A stretch of 64,000 bases of DNA from Thalassobacter stenotrophicus (GTDB lineage: Bacteria; Pseudomonadota; Alphaproteobacteria; Rhodobacterales; Rhodobacteraceae). Position 1 is the stretch's first letter. Every line of letters starts with the position of its first letter. The stretch covers positions 62,001-126,000 of the forward strand of contig NZ_CYRX01000032.1 of the NCBI RefSeq assembly GCF_001458315.1, written 5' to 3'. Both the position numbers and the translations under genes were made by a program. The notes beneath the pieces were generated by a model. It searched no databases. It was not told where the DNA came from and was given only the letters and a program-made list of their open reading frames with translations. Below are positions 42,931 to 50,102 of this stretch, piece by piece.

Positions 42931-43660
42931 GGGGCCCTCCTTGCGTTTGATGGGCTAGGATCTCTGCGAGCCCGGCTTTGCAGTGAGAATTGGGAAGGTT
43001 GATCGAGCAAAGCACCGGAATGCACATCCGCTCCTCACCCTCAAAATACGTGCTGTCGTGGGGCACGTGGCCCTCGAAGACGAGCATGGAGCCCGCCTTT
43101 GGCTCCACCGCATACCAGCCGCCGACGTAGGCGTCAGGATTGCGGCACGGCCACAGTCTCTTTCCGACATTGGCCGGATCATAGAAGCGCACCGCCCCGC
43201 GATGCAGTGAGGTCTCAGGGCAGTCCGCGTCCAGCTTTACTCGGGGATAGTAGGTGCAGACGATGTCGGTCTGTATATGCGTGTGGGTGTTGATCCCAAC
43301 GTTTTCCTTGTCAGCTCGGCGCTGCCAAAAGGTGTCGGACATCATCGAGATATCCCCGGTGTGCTCGTATCCATAGGCGAGCTGCAGATATTCGCGCACA
43401 GTCGCAGCCACCATCTCTGCTAGGGCCGCAATCGCAGGGTCTCGCTTATCCATCAAAAAATTGTGCCGCAGATGCCCAAGGTGGTTGGTTTGGTCGCCCA
43501 CGTTGCGGCCGTCGTCCGCGTCATTGATGCGGTTGGCCACAGCGTCCTTGGCGGCCAGCGCGTACAGCCGGTCGTTGAACCCCTCGGGCATCTCCCAGTG
43601 TTTGTGCATCACGAAGGCCGGGTAGATTATCTGCATCTCGGAGGTGGTTTCGATGTGCAT
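42920..43660 (-). CDS. 2-oxoglutarate/Fe(II) oxygenase-like protein A
   Basis: A 246-aa protein starting at ATG 43660, which overlaps the upstream TGA (TGATG). Iron-ligand candidates are H126/H128 (NTHTHIQTD, D132) and H198 or H201 (VFEGHVPHDST), with R211 (GEERMCIPV) for 2-oxoglutarate. The overall pattern matches TIGR02466-like phage 2OG oxygenases (HxHxxTD...YYPRV...FEGH..H...ER). Likely a protein or small-molecule hydroxylase. It overlaps the Cys-rich gene by 11 bp. Confidence 0.75.
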   Translation of the reverse strand: MHIETTSEMQIIYPAFVMHKHWEMPEGFNDRLYALAAKDAVANRINDADDGRNVGDQTNHLGHLRHNFLMDKRDPAIAALAEMVAATVREYLQLAYGYEHTGDISMMSDTFWQRRADKENVGINTHTHIQTDIVCTYYPRVKLDADCPETSLHRGAVRFYDPANVGKRLWPCRNPDAYVGGWYAVEPKAGSMLVFEGHVPHDSTYFEGEERMCIPVLCSINLPNSHCKAGLAEILAHQTQGGPHGL

Positions 43661-44565
43661 CAAACGACCTCCAGGAGGATCTTGCCGATGGCGGTGTAGT
43701 GCTCGGTGTTGATCTTCACCGCGATCCGGTCGCCGGGGCTGAGGCCCAAGGCCTCAATGGCAAAGCGCCCCACACCGTCTTCGCCCGTTACTAAGCGGCG
43801 TTTCGGCAAATACCCTGCGTCGCTGTCGAGCTTCAGCGTCAGCGCATGGGGGCAGGGCGCCCCATCCCCGTTCCACTTTAACGTAATGGGCACATCTGCT
43901 CGGCCGCCGGCGGGCACACGCACGACCTCCGTTCCCACCGCGTGGAAGTAGAACTGCTTAAACCAGACCCCATCATTGGGGATTGAGGCATCATCGATGC
44001 GGCTTGCCACGGGCGTCCCGTTCAGCAGGATCGGGTCTTGATCGCAGAGCAATTCAACGCGCGCCCCGGACAATGGCCCGGCGATAGGCATAAAGATCAC
44101 AAGGGCGTTTGACGCCTGTGTCCGTGCCCGGTGCCGGAAAGAATAGTCCACCTTCTCGCGCGCAGATTGGGCAAAGCGGTTGCGCCACGGCAAAGGAAAG
44201 CCGTTGTTGTCGGTCATGATGTCGATCAGGGCGTAGTCGGTCAGCTCGTCGTGTCCGACCATGCCGTCGAGGAAGATGTAGGAGCGGCCTTTGTAGACCG
44301 CGCCATGGGGGCACCCGGGCAGGTCGGGCACAAAGACGCCGTTGCCCTCCAGATCGACAAATCCAGCCTTGTTGAAGCTGTCCTGCGGCTCCTCAATGGC
44401 CTCCTTCAAGTCTTGCCAAGCAATCTCGCCAATATAGTTAGGCGCGACTTGACCCTCTTGGCATGGCTCAAAAACACAGATGCCTGCGTAGGTATCCTGA
44501 ACATCCACCGCGTAGTGGAGCCGCGCTGTCGTGTTGTAGATGACGTGCAATCCTGTCTCGATCAT
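43660..44565 (-). CDS. hypothetical phage protein of the fibre cassette
   Basis: A 301-aa protein without a family I recognise. The C-terminal third has a repeating beta pattern ([54 protein letters not shown]), like Ig- or lectin-type folds in fibre tips. It overlaps the collagen-like fibre gene by 4 bp and the oxygenase gene by 3 bp (TGATG), so it belongs to the cassette. It might be a scaffold or receptor-binding component. Confidence 0.65.
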   Translation of the reverse strand: MIETGLHVIYNTTARLHYAVDVQDTYAGICVFEPCQEGQVAPNYIGEIAWQDLKEAIEEPQDSFNKAGFVDLEGNGVFVPDLPGCPHGAVYKGRSYIFLDGMVGHDELTDYALIDIMTDNNGFPLPWRNRFAQSAREKVDYSFRHRARTQASNALVIFMPIAGPLSGARVELLCDQDPILLNGTPVASRIDDASIPNDGVWFKQFYFHAVGTEVVRVPAGGRADVPITLKWNGDGAPCPHALTLKLDSDAGYLPKRRLVTGEDGVGRFAIEALGLSPGDRIAVKINTEHYTAIGKILLEVV

Positions 44566-45731
44566 CGGTCTTTGCCTTTCAACTGCTCGACCTCTGCCAA
44601 GAGGTCTTTGATGGCCTCAACGAGAAGTCCGACGAGGTTGCCATATGCCAGCCGCAGCAGGCCTTCGGTCTCGACGACAGCTTCAGGGGCGACCGCTTGG
44701 ACGTCCTGAGCGATCAGGCCGATTTCTCGACTTCCGCCTTCGATCATGTTGTAGGTAACGCCTCTCAGGGCCTGCACCTTTTGGAGCGCGTCAGAGATTG
44801 GCGTGACGTTTGTCTTCAGGCGCGCGTCGGAGGATGACACGAAGTTCGGGGAGGTCACCGTCCCACTAAACGTCGCCCCAGACAGCCGGGCAAATGAGCT
44901 TGCATGCAGGCCATCTAGCTTGTCGGCATCTATCCCGGAACCCGAGCCGTCCACAGTTTTGAGCTTGTCGCGCACTTGAGCGGCTGTGTCTGGTGAGCCG
45001 TTTGCACCAGCAGGCCCTTGGGGCCCGGTCGCACCAGTCGCTCCTGTAAGCCCTCGCACGCCCGTTGGTCCAGCTGGACCGGTTGCGCCTTGAGGACCCG
45101 CTGGACCTGTGGCACCGGTGTTCCCTTTCGGCCCGGTGGCGCCTGTCGCACCCTTCAGGTTTACATACCCTCCCCAAGCCGACCCGTTATAAAACCGTAG
45201 ACTGGTCCCAGACCACTGATGTGCGGGTGTTGGGCCGGTTGCGCCCGTCGCGCCTTGCGGCCCGGTGGCACCGGTGTTTCCTTTTGAGCCAGTGGGTCCT
45301 GTTGGACCGGCGGGTCCCTCTGGTCCTGTGGGGCCCATAGCGCCGGTGTTGCCCTTTGGTCCGGTCGCACCAGTCGCTCCCTTCAGGTTTACGTACACCC
45401 CCCAGGTCGAGCCGGTGTAGAACCGCAGACTGGTCCCAGACCACTGATGCGCGGGTGTTGGGCCGGTTGCGCCGGTCGCGCCTTGTAGCCCAGTTGCGCC
45501 AGTCGCCCCCGTATTGCCTTTGGGACCTGTCGGCCCGCGCGCACCCGTCAGCCCTGCCGGTCCTCGCGGTCCGGTCTGCCCCAGTTCCACCACGCTTTCT
45601 GAGCCAGCGATGCGTTTCAGAAAGAGTTTGCCGTCAGCGATATTCATCGCCAGCTCACCAGGAGCAAGCTGCGCCGTGCTGGGTATCCGCCCAGCAACAG
45701 TGGTGCGTTTCACAAGAAGGGTGTTGGTCAT
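44562..45731 (-). CDS. collagen-like tail fibre with S74 chaperone domain
   Basis: A 389-aa protein. The N-terminus is fibre-like ([20 protein letters not shown]). Gly-X-Y collagen repeats ([19 protein letters not shown]) cover about residues 50-250, interrupted twice by a nearly identical 25-residue insert ([22 protein letters not shown]). The C-terminus carries the peptidase S74 intramolecular chaperone signature [10 protein letters not shown] and [14 protein letters not shown], which trimerises and then cleaves itself off. A fibre for host recognition is inferred. The many prolines in G-P-T/G-P-K could be hydroxylation substrates for the oxygenases downstream. Confidence 0.9.
   Translation of the reverse strand: MTNTLLVKRTTVAGRIPSTAQLAPGELAMNIADGKLFLKRIAGSESVVELGQTGPRGPAGLTGARGPTGPKGNTGATGATGLQGATGATGPTPAHQWSGTSLRFYTGSTWGVYVNLKGATGATGPKGNTGAMGPTGPEGPAGPTGPTGSKGNTGATGPQGATGATGPTPAHQWSGTSLRFYNGSAWGGYVNLKGATGATGPKGNTGATGPAGPQGATGPAGPTGVRGLTGATGATGPQGPAGANGSPDTAAQVRDKLKTVDGSGSGIDADKLDGLHASSFARLSGATFSGTVTSPNFVSSSDARLKTNVTPISDALQKVQALRGVTYNMIEGGSREIGLIAQDVQAVAPEAVVETEGLLRLAYGNLVGLLVEAIKDLLAEVEQLKGKDR
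45170..45455 (-). repeat. duplicated module in the collagen-like fibre
   Basis: The DNA for [19 protein letters not shown] plus the following [15 protein letters not shown] occurs twice, about 45170-45260 and 45375-45500 by eye, differing at a few positions (T/N, V/G). Tandem module duplications of this kind change fibre length. Coordinates are approximate. Confidence 0.6.
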
Positions 45732-45733
45732 GA

Positions 45734-46717
45734 TCAGAAAGTCCCCCCATCCAGGGCAATCCCTGTGATCGACCCGCCCGTGATCGCGACAGATCCAGAG
45801 TTCTGCAAAGCCATGGACCCCAGCCCAAGGTTTGAGCGCGCAGCCCCCTTGTTCGGTAGATCCGAAAGGTTCGACGCTGCCGCCAGTTTGCCTGCCAGCG
45901 CATTGGTAACCGAGGCGGCAAAATTTGGATCATCGCCCAGAGCAGCCGCCAACTCATTGAGCGTGTTCATGGCTCCGGGAGCGGTATCGATCAGCGCACC
46001 GATTGCGGCGGCAACAAACCCTGTTGTTGCAATCTGTGTGGTGTTGGTGCCGGTAGAAGCCGTCGGCGCGGTTGGAGTTCCGCCAAAGGTCGGTGAGGTC
46101 AGTGGCGACTTACCATTAAGCGCGCTTTGTAGTCCCGTGATCTGTCCAATGGAATGACTGTGGCTTGAAGGCGCAAAGCTTGTCGGCTTGCCGGTAATCC
46201 CGGACCAAGGTGCCGCATCCGCAATTTCGGCCGCATCCACCTTGCCGTCATTGTCGCTGTCATAGGTGGATTTTGCCATGTCGCCGGCGCCAAAGCCGAC
46301 AATAGCCTGGTTAACGAAGGCCGTCGTTGCAACCTGCGTTGAGTTCGTGCCCGTGACTGCCGTCGGCGCCGTGGGTGAGCCCGTGAAGGTGGGCGACGCT
46401 AAGGGCGCTTTTGCCGATAGCAGGCTGTCGACCTGCGACTTGCGAACGAGGTCCGATCCACCGCTGGCATCTTGGCCGGACTTTGGTACGAGCGAGAAGG
46501 TCTTGGCCCCACCGATGGTCTGATTGCCCACGCTGGCGACAAAGCCACCACTCCCCGCCACAGACACAATCGATGTTGCATTCCCGCTGCCATCATCGCC
46601 TTTGCCGACATAGAGCGTATCATCGACCTCATTATGAGCCAGCTCGCCTGATTTAAGTGATGCAGGTGCACCAGCGACCCCTGAGACGCGGCGCTTGAGT
46701 TGAATGGTATTGGCCAT
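45734..46717 (-). CDS. prophage tail fibre protein
   Basis: A 327-aa protein. It has an N-terminal tail-attachment-like segment ([20 protein letters not shown]) and repeats of phage fibre modules: [18 protein letters not shown] and two [20 protein letters not shown]-like units, ending [19 protein letters not shown]. It has no S74 domain and is first of the four-gene fibre series. It ends 2 bp before the collagen-like fibre. Confidence 0.85.
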   Translation of the reverse strand: MANTIQLKRRVSGVAGAPASLKSGELAHNEVDDTLYVGKGDDGSGNATSIVSVAGSGGFVASVGNQTIGGAKTFSLVPKSGQDASGGSDLVRKSQVDSLLSAKAPLASPTFTGSPTAPTAVTGTNSTQVATTAFVNQAIVGFGAGDMAKSTYDSDNDGKVDAAEIADAAPWSGITGKPTSFAPSSHSHSIGQITGLQSALNGKSPLTSPTFGGTPTAPTASTGTNTTQIATTGFVAAAIGALIDTAPGAMNTLNELAAALGDDPNFAASVTNALAGKLAAASNLSDLPNKGAARSNLGLGSMALQNSGSVAITGGSITGIALDGGTF

Positions 46718-46953
46718 CAGAAAAAGCCTCCGTTGATGGGTGTGTCGGTGGGCAGAATGGTGATGCCGGGATCCCCCTGATCGCCCTTGTCCCCTTGGGG
46801 GCCTGGCTTGCCATCAGGACCCGGGGTGCCCAGAAGCCGGATCCGCGTGGCCCCCATAGCGATGCGGATTTTGATTGGGGCCGCGCCTGAAGACCCATCG
46901 GAGCCTGAGCTGGGGAATGGGGGACGCACGCCCTGTGGAGGACAGGCACTCAT
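46717..46953 (-). CDS. short collagen-like phage protein
   Basis: A 78-aa protein from ATG 46953, which overlaps the upstream TGA (ATGA). The centre contains the collagen-type run TPGPDGKPGPQGDKGDQG. The ending PINGGFF recalls fibre-tip or linker peptides. It may join the tail tip to the fibres or be another fibre subunit. Confidence 0.65.
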   Translation of the reverse strand: MSACPPQGVRPPFPSSGSDGSSGAAPIKIRIAMGATRIRLLGTPGPDGKPGPQGDKGDQGDPGITILPTDTPINGGFF

Positions 46954-47297
46954 AGCAGGCCTCGGGTCACGGGCAGCATCACAGGGATCTCCAAGAGAAA
47001 GCCCAAAGGCAGAGTGGGGCTTACATCCACACGAACCATGTCCAGCACAACAGAGCCCGGTTCCAAGTTTGCGGTGTATGGGGCCGGGATTGTCAGAGAC
47101 AGCAGGCAATCACTTTGGCGGGTCAAAGTTTCATCATCTGTCCTTAAGGTCGCAAGGATATCGGTGGCCGAAGGTTTGATCCGCACCTGCGCGATGATAT
47201 CGGCGATCTCTGGAAACAGCGGGGTCTCGGCCTCCAAATCCAGCCTATAGGCATAGCCAACGAGAATGGCAGGGCCTTCAACGATGGCAACACTCAT
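46950..47297 (-). CDS. hypothetical prophage protein
   Basis: A 115-aa protein from ATG 47297 (MSVAIVEGPAILVGYAYRLD); the upstream ATG at 47306 is less likely because 47297 overlaps the preceding TGA by 4 bp. It looks like a compact beta-rich domain (DADIIAQVRIKPS, TRQSDCLLSLTI, SVVLDMVRVD). I do not recognise a family. Its place between spanins and fibre genes suggests a tail or fibre accessory protein. Confidence 0.55.
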   Translation of the reverse strand: MSVAIVEGPAILVGYAYRLDLEAETPLFPEIADIIAQVRIKPSATDILATLRTDDETLTRQSDCLLSLTIPAPYTANLEPGSVVLDMVRVDVSPTLPLGFLLEIPVMLPVTRGLL

Positions 47298-47497
47298 GGC
47301 ACCCACCCGCAGAGCGTCGCTCCAACCTCGTTATGGGCGACGATCTGGGCGAGGGTTTGCGCACTCAGCACATCTTGGCGTGAGGGCCGAATGGGCGCGG
47401 CCAAATCACAATCTCCGCGCATCCCTCCTGTCTCAATCGCGCATCCAGCGGTCAGCCCGGCGCTTAAGACCAGCCCGGTCAGTGTTGTGCACCTCAT
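47294..47497 (-). CDS. Rz1-like o-spanin lipoprotein
   Basis: A 67-aa protein with a lipoprotein signal (MRCTTLTGLVLSAGLTAGC, lipobox L-T-A-G-C19). It overlaps the Rz-like gene in another frame by 65 bp, the hallmark of embedded spanin pairs. The mature part is short, with two further Cys (C30, C63). It is believed to span the outer membrane with Rz in the lysis step. Confidence 0.7.
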   Translation of the reverse strand: MRCTTLTGLVLSAGLTAGCAIETGGMRGDCDLAAPIRPSRQDVLSAQTLAQIVAHNEVGATLCGWVP

Positions 47498-47690
47498 GGC
47501 GGATCTCCTGTGATGTTTGCATGGCGCGAATGCGGGCCTCCGCGCGACGAATGGCGAGGTCAGCCTTTGCAGCGTGGCGCCCCTGGCGGAAGGCGATCCA
47601 GAGCGCGCTCAAAAGGGCAAAAGCAATGGCGCCGTAAAAGACAGCCCGACGGCCAAGGCCTCCGAGCAGTGTGCCTAAGACATGGATCAT
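47433..47690 (-). CDS. Rz-like i-spanin
   Basis: An 85-aa protein from ATG 47690 (overlaps the endolysin stop by 4 bp). One TM helix near the N-terminus (FYGAIAFALLSALWIAF) is followed by a charged coiled coil (GRHAAKADLAIRRAEARI). It is the inner-membrane spanin partner of the overlapping Rz1-like gene. Assignment from topology and gene order. Confidence 0.7.
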   Translation of the reverse strand: MIHVLGTLLGGLGRRAVFYGAIAFALLSALWIAFRQGRHAAKADLAIRRAEARIRAMQTSQEIRHEVHNTDRAGLKRRADRWMRD

Positions 47691-48619
47691 GGTGTTTTTC
47701 CCATGCGATGATCGTCGATCCGAGCAGCGCGGGATCGCAGGGCGTAGACGACAACGGCGAGGAACACGGCCGCACCGATCCACGGCAGAGCGATGGTGAG
47801 CCAATCCTCCAGCCCAAGCAAAGAGAACGCACGGCCGGCCATATCGCGTGCCTGTTCTGCCTCAACCAACGCCGGTGCGATCTGAGAGCCGATGGAGCCG
47901 GCCGCCCCCATTACCCCAAGTCCGACCTGTGCATTGGAGGCGGCGACGATCCGACTGTCTTTTGGCGCTCCAGATGCGCGCGCGGGGGTGATTGCGCGCG
48001 GCCCGGCATCCTCAAGGGCTTCGGCCATCACCACATCGATGATGGGGACGAGCGGCAGGCTGTTGTCATTGCGGAAGGCCAAAATAGCCGCGCGTGTTCG
48101 TGGCCCAACAATCCCGTCAATTATTCCCACTTCATGATAGCCAAGGGTCTTCAGCCGCCGCTGAACCGCCTCCACCGACAGAGTTACCTCCGGCGCAATA
48201 TGGCTCGCTCTTCGGACACCCAGCAGCTTTGCGACCGGGTAGCGCTTGATATTCACCGCATCACCCTGGTTGCCGCCAAGGCCCCAGACCCAGGCCCCCT
48301 CAATCCGATCAATGAAGAAGACATGGCCCTGCCAACTTAAGCGGCCCCGCGGAATAATCCCGATATCTCCTTGTTGGGCATCCGCGGTCTTCACCGGGGC
48401 ACCCCAGTCGAGATAAGACCGCGCGGTCAGCTTGCGGGTAGAGCGGATCCCAGCCTTCTCGAGACAGTGCCCGACAAAGGCCGCACACCAGGCGACGCTG
48501 TCATGTTCCACCCAGTCGTGACCAACAGACCCATACATTTCCATGATGGCGGGGTTGTTTTCGGGACCCGGGCCCTCGGTTGTGCCGATGTAGCTGCGGG
48601 CAATGTCGAACGGTGTCAT
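47687..48619 (-). CDS. endolysin (TIGR02594-like) with peptidoglycan-binding domain and TM tail
   Basis: A 310-aa protein from ATG 48619 (MTPFDIARSYIGTTEGPG). The N-terminal 140 residues are a TIGR02594/CHAP-like amidase or peptidase, with catalytic Cys in DSVAWCAAFVGH and His in QGHVFFIDR. A peptidoglycan-binding module follows (VEAVQRRLKTLGYHEVGIID). A C-terminal TM segment near residue 285 (ALPWIGAAVFLAVVVYALRS) suggests membrane tethering. It lyses host peptidoglycan at the end of infection. Confidence 0.85.
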   Translation of the reverse strand: MTPFDIARSYIGTTEGPGPENNPAIMEMYGSVGHDWVEHDSVAWCAAFVGHCLEKAGIRSTRKLTARSYLDWGAPVKTADAQQGDIGIIPRGRLSWQGHVFFIDRIEGAWVWGLGGNQGDAVNIKRYPVAKLLGVRRASHIAPEVTLSVEAVQRRLKTLGYHEVGIIDGIVGPRTRAAILAFRNDNSLPLVPIIDVVMAEALEDAGPRAITPARASGAPKDSRIVAASNAQVGLGVMGAAGSIGSQIAPALVEAEQARDMAGRAFSLLGLEDWLTIALPWIGAAVFLAVVVYALRSRAARIDDHRMGKTP

Positions 48620-48643
48620 GATCTGCTCCCATGCAAATGCAAA

Positions 48644-48665
48644 CAGCCGCCCCAAAGGGCGGCTG
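48644..48665 (-). terminator. hairpin in the lysis gene cluster
   Basis: CAGCCGCCC (48644-48652) pairs with GGGCGGCTG (48657-48665), a perfect 9-bp G/C stem with a 4-base loop. On the minus strand it is followed by TGTTTGCATTTG, a poor U-tract, so it is likely an attenuator or mRNA stabiliser rather than a full terminator. It lies between the 48712 gene and the endolysin start. Confidence 0.4.
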
Positions 48666-48711
48666 CAGTTGAACGTTTAATAAAGGATAGGCTTTAAATG
48701 ACCTTGAGCGG

Positions 48712-48948
48712 CTAGCTCGCTTGGGCGTCCTCAAAGACGGTGTCTTTGGCCTGCATCAGCCAATCATCCACGGCGGCGACCACGGAAGGACCAATGCCCG
48801 TCAGACCCATGAGTTGAACCTCAAAGAGGCCTTGGGCGTTTTCAGGATCGCACCAATGCCCGCCATGCGCGAGCACCAACCGCTTGACCGCTGCCACGGG
48901 ATCCGGCGCGTTTTGTACCTGCGCCAAAACAGTTGCGATCTCAGTCAT
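48712..48948 (-). CDS. small hypothetical prophage protein
   Basis: A 78-aa protein. The N-terminal half is helical (ATVLAQVQNAPDPVAAVKRL) and the middle contains HGGHWCDPENAQG. No membrane segment; I do not recognise it. It lies between the holin and the endolysin, so it may be a lysis accessory. Confidence 0.5.
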   Translation of the reverse strand: MTEIATVLAQVQNAPDPVAAVKRLVLAHGGHWCDPENAQGLFEVQLMGLTGIGPSVVAAVDDWLMQAKDTVFEDAQAS

Positions 48949-49032
48949 ACCGTGTTCCTCCTATGGTCGTTTCTTGAGCCTCAATTGGTCATCGTGATTG
49001 GCCGCTTCAAGTGCGCGGTCCAATCTGCGTCG

Positions 49033-49344
49033 CTACTTCTTGCGACTGAGCCACGCGGCAAGGAGAGCCTCTGCCCCGCGTGGGCCAAGATAGGCGAGCG
49101 TTGCCACAAACCCGGTCGAGACAGGCTGCGAGAGCCCAATGTAGCGCGCGCCAGCTTCTCCAATCAGCGCCATGCCAACGGCGACGGGGATTTCCCACAG
49201 GAGTTCCTTGCCAAAAAAACAGCGATTGCCGAGTTTTACCTCGCCCGAATGCCACATCAGCCGGCCGGTAAAGGCGCCGATCAGCGTGGTCACCGCCCCA
49301 CCAAACAGCGCGTTCATAGTGTCAATAAATCCGCTCTCACTCAC
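49033..49344 (-). CDS. holin (LydA-like)
   Basis: A 103-aa protein. Hydrophobic helices appear at about residues 14-30 (LFGGAVTTLIGAFTGRLM), 50-66 (IPVAVGMALIGEAGARYI) and 70-95, and it ends in SRKK. The size, three-helix topology and positive C-terminus fit phage holins of the LydA or phage holin family. It overlaps the upstream S74 fibre gene by 4 bp. Confidence 0.75.
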   Translation of the reverse strand: MSESGFIDTMNALFGGAVTTLIGAFTGRLMWHSGEVKLGNRCFFGKELLWEIPVAVGMALIGEAGARYIGLSQPVSTGFVATLAYLGPRGAEALLAAWLSRKK

Positions 49345-50000
49345 AGGCGCGCCTCCTCCAATTCTGCCACTCGGGCAGACAATTCTTTGACGGCCTCAAT
49401 CAACAGACCGGTGATATTGCCGTAAGCAACGGAGAGCTGACCGGTTTGCGCATCCGCTCTCACCACTTCAGGAAGGACCGCCTGGACCTCCTGCGCGATA
49501 ACGCCAATCTGGCGGCTGCCATCCATTGTGAAGCGCACACCGCGCAGGGCTGAGACCAAGGCCAGTGCGCCGGCGATGGTCTCCACATCGGATTTTAACC
49601 GCGCATCGGACGAGGAGACGAAGTTCGGGGCTGTCACCACTCCGGTGAACGTCGCTCCCGACAGTGCCGCCTTCGCCGCAATCTCTGTGTCGTAATCCGC
49701 CGCCGATTTGGTCGCCATGCTCCCAAGCCCAAGGTTTGTCCGCGCCACAGCGTTGTTCGAAAGCCCCGCCAGATTGCCCACCGCATCCAAGAGCGCGTCC
49801 CAGCCAGTGTTCGTGGCATTCCTCCGGCGAAGAACTGGCGGCGAGACTGAGGTGTCGACCCAAAGCATGCCCGCGACGGCGGCACTCGGGGCCGAGGCCC
49901 CAGCACTGGTCGATTGCAGGGCTGCGATCACCTCGTTGATCCGCGCGCGCACCGCGGCACCCGCATCATTGGCAATCGTAAAGCTGGAGGTTTGCGTCAT
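49341..50000 (-). CDS. S74-domain tail fibre protein
   Basis: A 219-aa protein from ATG 50000 (MTQTSSFTIANDAGAAVRAR). N-terminal fibre segments (PSAAVAGMLWVDTSVSPP) and [21 protein letters not shown] precede a C-terminal peptidase S74 signature SSDARLKSDV and SRQIGVIAQEVQAV. It is a paralogue of the collagen-like fibre in its last 95 residues. Host-binding fibre directly after the tail tip. Confidence 0.85.
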   Translation of the reverse strand: MTQTSSFTIANDAGAAVRARINEVIAALQSTSAGASAPSAAVAGMLWVDTSVSPPVLRRRNATNTGWDALLDAVGNLAGLSNNAVARTNLGLGSMATKSAADYDTEIAAKAALSGATFTGVVTAPNFVSSSDARLKSDVETIAGALALVSALRGVRFTMDGSRQIGVIAQEVQAVLPEVVRADAQTGQLSVAYGNITGLLIEAVKELSARVAELEEARL

Positions 50001-50102
50001 CTCAGCGGTTTCCGTTCTCATTTATAAAGATGTGCGGGCCTTTGCGTTCGAGGCGGAGCCGAGAGGCAGTGAATGCGCACACCTCAGGAACGGAAAGTGC
50101 CT

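Noticed and set aside
44562-45731. Plus-strand open frames across the collagen-like gene
   Set aside because: Long antisense frames here are an artefact of Gly/Pro codon repeats.
48644-48665. Full rho-independent terminator
   Set aside because: The stem is good but the following U-tract is interrupted; it is listed only as a weak hairpin.
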